Of a stretch of DNA of 64,000 bases, positions 59,045 through 64,000 are shown one piece after another. The stretch covers positions 54,979 to 118,978 of the forward strand of contig DXZU01000019.1 of assembly GCA_019419525.1 (NCBI GenBank). Reading direction: 5' to 3'. Every line of letters begins with the position of its first letter. Position 1 is the stretch's first letter. The position numbers and the translations under genes are program-made. Under the pieces are notes generated by a model. The model searched no databases and was not told where the DNA came from. It saw only the letters and a program-made list of their open reading frames with translations. The stretch is from Collinsella sp. (GTDB lineage Bacteria; Actinomycetota; Coriobacteriia; Coriobacteriales; Coriobacteriaceae).

Positions 59045-60121
59045 ATGGCATTCGATCCCATTCAAGAGGATTGCCATCGCCTCGTTCTTGAGGCCTTGCG
59101 CCGCGACAATATCCCGCTCGCTGACGGCCCCGCCGTCGAGCGTCTGATGGAACAATTCACCCGCAACCCCGCGCCGCTCATCGTGCACGACCGCGACCGA
59201 GCTGGGCATCTGATTGCCAAGGTCGTCGAGGCTGTCGACTACCGCATCCCCTTTATCCCCGACGACGCCCAGGCAGAGCAAGAAGAAGCCGCAGCCGAGA
59301 ACATGCTTCGCGAGGCAGCCGCGCTCGATCCGGCCAACTGGGATGCCCAGCGCATGCTGACGGCGCTCACCGCCGAATCCAACGAGGAATATGTACAGTA
59401 TCTGGTTTCCAAGTGCGACGAGGTGGAGCACGATCTGGCGCTCAAGATTACCTCGGCGCAGGACCCCTACGAACGTGAGGCCGCAGGCGACCTGACCCGC
59501 CGTCCCTACCTGCGCTGGCTTGCCGCCTTGGCATCGCGCGCGCTCATTAGCGGCCGCTACCGCATGTCGCTGGATGCCGCGAATCGCAGCCTGGACTTTG
59601 CGCCCAACGACCCCGCCGGCGTCCGCCATACTGCGATGCTTGCCATGGCAAAGCTCGAATACCCTGCCGAGGAGCTCAAGCGTTTTCGTTCCGCCCACTC
59701 CGTGCCCTATCTTGCCAACGCGCCGCTGCGCCGCCGTCCCAAAGATGCGGAGCGCGACCTGGACCCGTGGACGCTCATCGCACTGATGAGCGCAGCCTGG
59801 CGCGAGCTGGATTACGAGGGCGCCGAGCACTACCTGCGCATCCTGGTGCGCTCATGCCCGCACGCGGCCGAAGCACTCTACTTCCAAACCGAGTTTCCCG
59901 ATGGCGTCTATGCTCGCGTCAACGTAGGTCCGGGCTCCACCGATGAGCTTGTCCTTGCCCTGTCCGAGGCGACGCCGGTGCTGCAGGAGGGCCTAGGCGC
60001 GCCCGACAACGCCAGCTTTGCCGCCTGGGTCGCCACCAACGACATCGTGCGCTCCCAGATCGACGAACGAATCCTGCGCGCGGCCGAACAGGGATTGCCG
60101 TTTAAGGGAGGAGACCTCTAA
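59045..60121 (+). CDS. Helical-repeat (TPR-like) protein, first gene of the MurT-GatD operon
   Basis: A 358-residue cytoplasmic protein with no signal or membrane segment. AAAGGAGG precedes ATG 59045. The sequence is almost all helical, with TPR-like pairs such as EAAAENMLREAAALDPANWD, RYRMSLDAANRSLDFAPNDP and YEGAEHYLRILVRSCPHAAE. The N-terminal part (HRLVLEALRRDNIPLADGPA) is not TPR. Its stop overlaps the next gene's start (TAATG), so the two are coupled. It is not recognised as a named family; its place upstream of murT-gatD suggests a scaffold or regulator for cell-wall work, which is an inference. Confidence 0.7.
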   Translation: MAFDPIQEDCHRLVLEALRRDNIPLADGPAVERLMEQFTRNPAPLIVHDRDRAGHLIAKVVEAVDYRIPFIPDDAQAEQEEAAAENMLREAAALDPANWDAQRMLTALTAESNEEYVQYLVSKCDEVEHDLALKITSAQDPYEREAAGDLTRRPYLRWLAALASRALISGRYRMSLDAANRSLDFAPNDPAGVRHTAMLAMAKLEYPAEELKRFRSAHSVPYLANAPLRRRPKDAERDLDPWTLIALMSAAWRELDYEGAEHYLRILVRSCPHAAEALYFQTEFPDGVYARVNVGPGSTDELVLALSEATPVLQEGLGAPDNASFAAWVATNDIVRSQIDERILRAAEQGLPFKGGDL

Positions 60122-61164
60122 TGGATCCGAGCGTCTACATCCCCGCCTATCTGGAACGCACCTATCTGGCGTCGCACCCCGAACTCACCGATGCAGCACG
60201 CGAGCTTGTCCATAACGACATCAGCGCAAACCCTCACAAGTATGCGCAGACCGAGCATGCCCAAGCGCTGCTGTCCTATGCCGGCGTTCATCGTCACTTG
60301 CTTGACGAGCTTCGTCGCATCGAAGACATGGGCAGCGACGAGGAGTTTGAGCAGACGCGTAATCGTCTGTTCGACGATATGCGCGATGAGCTGCTCAAGA
60401 TTGTTCGCGTCGATGCGCATGTCCTCGACGCCCAGTTGCTCGCCATCATCCTGGCGGACACGCCCGTCGATGCCTGCCTGGGCGACTTGATGAAGCTCGA
60501 GACGAGTACGGCCGACTACCTGCAACAGAGCGTGCCCGGGTTTGATATGGAGGCCCCGCACTACTGGGCTAATAATGTTTTGGCCGACGGTGTCACCGCA
60601 GCAGACCTTACCGTGAGCGAGCCGGCGCTTATTGGCTGGCTTCACACGCTCGAGGCCATCTCGCAGCTGTGCATGGCGAGCGCTCGTTACCGCGCCGCCG
60701 CCAACTATTCTCGCCGTGTCCTTAAGGCGGAGGGCTATCCCACCCGGGCCGCCGGCACCGTGCTGCTTGCCCTCGCCCGCTTGGAAGACCAAGACGGCTT
60801 TTTTGCCCTGGCGCATCAGCTCGAGGAACAGATGGGGGCAGACGCACTCGAAAACTCTCCTTGGTACCTGCTCGCCCGCACAATTCTGCTGTTCAAAACA
60901 AACAAGATGCGCCCGGCGACGCGCGCGCTGCGTGAGTTCGCTAACCGTTGCGAGGGTGGCGCGTTCTTCTTGCTGAACCCCATGTACCAGACGCCGTATC
61001 TTCCCTGCCGACCCGAGCCGCGCGACCCCTGGGACCTTTCGCACCAGGCAGTTTGGGAGGCCGACGGCACTATCTCGGACACCCCCGACTTTGCCCCCTG
61101 GGCCAACGCCTGCGAAGATGTATCGCAGCTCGCCCAGGAATTTGCGCGCCGCTACGGATTCTAG
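60121..61164 (+). CDS. Second helical-repeat protein of the MurT-GatD operon
   Basis: A 347-residue, soluble, helical protein. ATG 60121 overlaps the TAA of the previous gene. Its layout mirrors that of its neighbour: an N-terminal helical region (YLERTYLASHPELTDAAREL), a central part (WLHTLEAISQLCMASARYRA followed by AANYSRRVLKAEGYPTRAAG) that looks like a TPR pair, and a C-terminal segment with NPMYQTPYLPCRPEPRDPWD. The two may be distant paralogues acting as a pair. Function unknown. The murT-gatD gene starts 45 bases after its stop. Confidence 0.7.
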   Translation: MDPSVYIPAYLERTYLASHPELTDAARELVHNDISANPHKYAQTEHAQALLSYAGVHRHLLDELRRIEDMGSDEEFEQTRNRLFDDMRDELLKIVRVDAHVLDAQLLAIILADTPVDACLGDLMKLETSTADYLQQSVPGFDMEAPHYWANNVLADGVTAADLTVSEPALIGWLHTLEAISQLCMASARYRAAANYSRRVLKAEGYPTRAAGTVLLALARLEDQDGFFALAHQLEEQMGADALENSPWYLLARTILLFKTNKMRPATRALREFANRCEGGAFFLLNPMYQTPYLPCRPEPRDPWDLSHQAVWEADGTISDTPDFAPWANACEDVSQLAQEFARRYGF

Positions 61165-61209
61165 TGACGCACTCGACCCGACCATGTCGTTTACGTTAGG
61201 AACGGTTTC

Positions 61210-63387
61210 ATGAACCTCCGCTCATCTCTTGCCTGCACCTCGAGTGATATCGCTCGCTGGGGGCTGCGCTCTGTCCTTAAGCGCCAGGGCGGCGTACTCC
61301 CCGGCCGCATCGCCATGAAGATCAACCCCTATCTGCTGAGCGACCTGGCGAGTCTTGTCGACCGCAGCGTGGTGATCACCGGCACCAACGGTAAGACCAC
61401 CACCTCCAATCTCATCGCCGACGCCGTTGCCGCCAGCGGCGCCACCGTGGTATGCAACCGCGCCGGCAACAACATGGAGCCGGGCGTGGTGGGCGCACTG
61501 CTCGAAGCGCGCAGCGACCTCAAGCGAGCCGGCGGCGGCAAGCGCGTGGGCGTTTTTGAGTGCGACGAGCTCTACACCGTACGCGTTCTGCCCAAGCTCA
61601 AACCGACGTACTTTGTGCTGCTCAACCTGTTCCGCGACCAGCTGGATCGCTATGGGGAGATCGACCATACCCAAGACGTCATTGCCCATGCGTTGGAGCT
61701 CTCTCCGGCAACAACGCTCATCTACAACGCAGACGACCCGCTGTGTGCCGCGATCGCCGCACGCGTTCCCAACACGAGCATCGCCTTTGGCATCGACGGC
61801 GCCACGGGCACCGAGTCCGATCGCATTAGCGACTCGCGTTTTTGCTCGCAGTGCAACGCGCCGCTGGAGTATGACTACGTGCAATACGGCCAGCTCGGCG
61901 CCTACCATTGCCCCTCGTGCGGCTGGGGTCGCCCCGCGCTGCTCCGCCGCGTGACGGGCGTTGAGCTCGGCTGCGACGGCTACGGCTTTGACCTGGCCTT
62001 TGGACCCGAGGCCAACGCGCCCGCCGTGCACATCGCCACGCGCTACAACGGCCTGTACATGGTCTATAACGTCGCCGCCGCCTTCTTTGCGGCGCACGAG
62101 CTGGGCGTGGACGCGGCGCACCTGCAGCCCACGCTTAATGCCTACGTGCCCGCCGGCGGACGCATGGGCCGCTGGGATATTGCCGGCCGCACCGTCGAGG
62201 CAAACCTGGCCAAGAATCCCGTGGGCTTCGATCGTCAGATTCAGTCCATTAAAACGGCAGGTGGCAGGCTCTGTGCCTTCTTCCTGAACGACAATGATGC
62301 CGACGGCCACGATGTCTCGTGGATCTACGATGTCGACTTCGAGCGCATCGCCGACACGCCGGGTCTTGTCGCCTTTGCCGGAGGCACGCGTGCGCACGAC
62401 ATGCAGGTACGCCTCAAGTACGCCGGCATCGATGCCGCGATTATCTCGGACGTCGCGCAGGCAATTGGCGCCGTGGCAGACGAGGCCGCCGATGACACCT
62501 TCTACGCCGTCGCCAACTACACGGCCTTCCCGCCGTTAGTCAAGGAGCTCGACGGGCTTAAAGACGACGATGCAAGCTCGATTGTCTCCCACGCCGTAAC
62601 GCGCGCCGATGGTAGCGCTGTCCCCACCGATATTGCGCCGGTCGAGCTTTCGCGCCCCCTGCGTATCGTCTACCTGTACCCCGATGCCCTCAACCTCTAT
62701 GCCGACGGCGGCAACGTCATTGCCCTCAAGCGCCGCTGCGCCTGGCGTGGCATCCCCGCGCGTGTAGACGAGGTCCGTATGGGCGAAACGCTTGATTTGA
62801 CTGATGCCGATATCGTCATGATGGGTGGCGGCTCCGACCGCGACCAGCTAGCCGTGGCACATGAACTGCTCGCTCAAAAAGACAAGGTCGCGGCCTATGT
62901 TGAGGATGGCGGCTCGCTGCTTGCCATCTGTGGCGGCTATCAGCTGCTCGGCCGTTCGTACTATATGGGCGAGGATCGCATCGAGGGTCTGGGGGTCATT
63001 GCCGCCGAAACCGTACGCGGCTCCGACCGCCTGATCGGCAACGTAGCCGTCGAAACCAATCTGGCACCCGAGCCCTTTGTGGGATTCGAGAACCACGGTG
63101 GCCGCACCCTGCTCGATACAGACGCCACGCCACTCGGAACGTCCGTCGTCACAGGCACCGGCAACAACGGCGACGATGGCTTTGAGGGTCTCATCTACAA
63201 GGGCGTCATCGGCACGTACCTGCACGGGCCGGCGCTGCCCAAGAACCCCGAACTTGCCGACTGGCTGATCGCGCACGCCCTCGAGCGCCGCGGCGACGCG
63301 CAGGCCACAGCCCTGCTGCCGCTCAAGCCCCTCGACAACACCTACGAGCGCACCGCCCACGACGCCGCCATGAAGCTCCTCCCCTAG
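61210..63387 (+). CDS. MurT-GatD fusion, lipid II isoglutaminyl synthase in one chain
   Basis: A 725-residue protein joining two enzymes usually made as separate subunits. Residues about 1-445 are MurT: Mur ligase ATP loop TGTNGKTTTSN with Lys62, FECDELY, NLFRDQLDRYGEID, a zinc-ribbon insertion with CSQCNAPLEYDYVQYG and CPSCG, and the DUF1727 end. Residues about 480-720 are GatD: LRIVYLYPDALNLYADGGN, the nucleophile Cys574 in LAICGGYQLLG, and His672 in GTYLHGPALPKNP. The pair amidates the D-Glu of the lipid II stem peptide to D-isoglutamine, GatD feeding ammonia from glutamine to MurT. There is no frameshift or stop between the parts. ATG 61210 has TAGGA upstream. Partner genes upstream encode two helical-repeat proteins. 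Confidence 0.93.
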   Translation: MNLRSSLACTSSDIARWGLRSVLKRQGGVLPGRIAMKINPYLLSDLASLVDRSVVITGTNGKTTTSNLIADAVAASGATVVCNRAGNNMEPGVVGALLEARSDLKRAGGGKRVGVFECDELYTVRVLPKLKPTYFVLLNLFRDQLDRYGEIDHTQDVIAHALELSPATTLIYNADDPLCAAIAARVPNTSIAFGIDGATGTESDRISDSRFCSQCNAPLEYDYVQYGQLGAYHCPSCGWGRPALLRRVTGVELGCDGYGFDLAFGPEANAPAVHIATRYNGLYMVYNVAAAFFAAHELGVDAAHLQPTLNAYVPAGGRMGRWDIAGRTVEANLAKNPVGFDRQIQSIKTAGGRLCAFFLNDNDADGHDVSWIYDVDFERIADTPGLVAFAGGTRAHDMQVRLKYAGIDAAIISDVAQAIGAVADEAADDTFYAVANYTAFPPLVKELDGLKDDDASSIVSHAVTRADGSAVPTDIAPVELSRPLRIVYLYPDALNLYADGGNVIALKRRCAWRGIPARVDEVRMGETLDLTDADIVMMGGGSDRDQLAVAHELLAQKDKVAAYVEDGGSLLAICGGYQLLGRSYYMGEDRIEGLGVIAAETVRGSDRLIGNVAVETNLAPEPFVGFENHGGRTLLDTDATPLGTSVVTGTGNNGDDGFEGLIYKGVIGTYLHGPALPKNPELADWLIAHALERRGDAQATALLPLKPLDNTYERTAHDAAMKLLP

Positions 63388-63394
63388 CACCCCA

Positions 63395-63427
63395 CCACCA
63401 CAAAGGGGACAGGTACCTTTGTGGTGG
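63395..63427 (+). terminator. Terminator hairpin of the CAAAG...CCTTTG repeat family
   Basis: CCACCACAAAGG (63395-63406) pairs exactly with 63416-63427; loop GGACAGGTA; TTTTCC follows. It ends the MurT-GatD operon and shares its core with the hairpins at 11303, 12689, 16154 and 56060. Confidence 0.75.
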
Positions 63428-63487
63428 TTTTCCAGTTTGCCAACGATATACGCGCCGGCAAAAAAGTCTGCTATACTCTTTCCCGCT

Positions 63488-63564
63488 GTCCCCATCGTCT
63501 AGCGGCCAAGGACGCCACCCTTTCAAGGTGGATATCGCGGGTTCGAATCCCGCTGGGGGCACCA
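63488..63564 (+). tRNA. tRNA-Glu (anticodon TTC)
   Basis: Acceptor GTCCCCA (63488-63494) pairs with TGGGGGC (63554-63560), one G-T pair. The anticodon stem CCACC/GGTGG encloses CTTTCAA with anticodon TTC. The T arm reads CGGGTTCGAATCCCG. Discriminator A and an encoded CCA (63562-63564) follow. A terminator with a T-run comes 12 bases later. Confidence 0.95.
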
Positions 63565-63645
63565 TTTGAATTGAAGAGCCCGTTACCCTCGCGGTAGCGG
63601 GCTTTTTGCTACCGATATGCCGGGATTCGAACCCGACAGGGTGCG
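63547..63645. repeat. tRNA 3' end plus flank, repeat unit 1
   Basis: From ATCCCGCTGGGGGCACCA (the real tRNA-Glu 3' end) through the terminator and a reversed T-arm-like hairpin (GCCGGGATTCGAACCCG) to CAGGGTGCG. It is repeated at 63736-63834. Confidence 0.8.
63577..63607 (+). terminator. Intrinsic terminator of the tRNA gene
   Basis: AGCCCGTTACC (63577-63587) pairs with GGTAGCGGGCT (63593-63603), one G-T pair, followed by TTTTT. Confidence 0.85.
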
Positions 63646-63735
63646 GAGCTGAGGAAACGCGCAAGCGTTTTCCAGCGCAGCACACAAGGAGCGGAGCGAC
63701 GCAGCGGAAGCGGGCGGCGCCAGCCGCACGCGGAC

Positions 63736-63834
63736 ATCCCGCTGGGGGCACCACAGAATCTGAGCAGCCCGTTATCAATTCGGTAGCGGGCTTTTTGCTA
63801 CCGATATGCCGGGATTCGAACCCGGCAGGGTGCG
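63736..63834. repeat. tRNA 3' end plus flank, repeat unit 2 (possible attachment-site duplicate)
   Basis: An identical 18-base tRNA-Glu end (63736-63753) without the rest of the tRNA, a second terminator (AGCCCGTTA ... GGTAGCGGGCTTTTT) and the same reversed T-arm-like hairpin. The distance between units is 189 bases. Such a partial tRNA copy is what site-specific integration into a tRNA 3' end leaves behind. Confidence 0.75.
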
Positions 63835-64000
63835 AATCCCGGCATCATCGCAAGGCCTGTGGGCAAAAAATAGCAAATATGAGTACTGTTACCATTTTAG
63901 TAACAGCAATTTCATGCCTTCAGAAGACGATAAAGACGTCAGGCGTGGTAGCGCGCAGAGATGTGGTGTAAGAGGCGGGGAATGCCCCGCCTCCGCCCTT
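63835..64000. other. Right-edge non-coding region with two hairpins
   Basis: CTGTTAC/GTAACAG flank ATTTTA-type loop sequence near 63885-63907. GAGGCGGGG (63972-63980) pairs with CCCCGCCTC (63985-63993). No gene is visible up to the end of the window. Confidence 0.5.

Noticed and set aside
63600..63834. Second tRNA on the minus strand suggested by GCCGGGATTCGAACCCGGC
   Set aside because: Only a T-arm-like hairpin is present; no acceptor, D or anticodon arms can be folded around it.

Overview
The window looks like chromosomal DNA of a Coriobacteriia member, most like Collinsella. The grounds are the moderately high G+C, the AGGAGG-type ribosome sites, the anaerobe-type gene set (ferredoxin-like proteins, glycerol and iron-containing alcohol dehydrogenases, a NimA-like flavoprotein, a CD1871A-family peptide next to a NapH-like ferredoxin) and the absence of respiratory oxidases. 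The genus is inferred from gene content; no marker gene such as 16S rRNA is present.

Layout. 0-8.4 kb: housekeeping and stress genes (ClC-type channel fragment, LOG enzyme, potassium channel, BvgS-like hybrid kinase, NimA-like protein, MalY/PatB lyase, TrmO, XRE-TipAS regulator, glutaredoxin). 8.4-10.3 kb: a small accessory pocket bounded by copies of a hairpin repeat, holding a DUF1016 remnant, an unknown gene and a ribbon-helix-helix gene with its own operator. 10.3-20.1 kb: dihydrouridine synthase, a membrane protein, a giant MacB-like ABC transporter, and a thiol/ferredoxin operon (TlpA lipoprotein, NapH-like protein, 49-residue CD1871A peptide) divergent from a two-component system. 20.2-31.7 kb: an amidotransferase-less GMP synthase, a LuxR regulator, a 1455-residue secreted surface protein, and a divergent type IIA topoisomerase pair. 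31.8-43 kb: an accessory region with a DUF4143 ATPase, a GmrSD-like nuclease plus a DUF6508 protein lying between two copies of a flavodoxin gene (one broken), a MerR-controlled cupin/hydrolase operon, IS3 and other gene remnants, YjdF with a structured leader, and a ToxN-like protein. 43.1-47.7 kb: a block of visibly higher G+C with a LanFEG-like immunity transporter and its two-component system. 47.9-58.5 kb: full-length GuaA, asparaginase, XRE with a perfect 24-bp operator, YchF, a polyferredoxin, two GldA paralogues and an iron alcohol dehydrogenase. 59-64 kb: two helical-repeat proteins in an operon with a fused MurT-GatD enzyme, then tRNA-Glu and a duplicated tRNA 3' end.

Two things cut across the window. 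First, short intergenic hairpins with a GGGGAC-type core recur at least nine times and often touch stop codons. Second, many genes come as sensor/regulator-target neighbours: LuxR with the surface protein, two-component systems with the redox operon and with the lantibiotic-type transporter, MerR with the cupin operon, and XRE or RHH proteins with palindromic operators.
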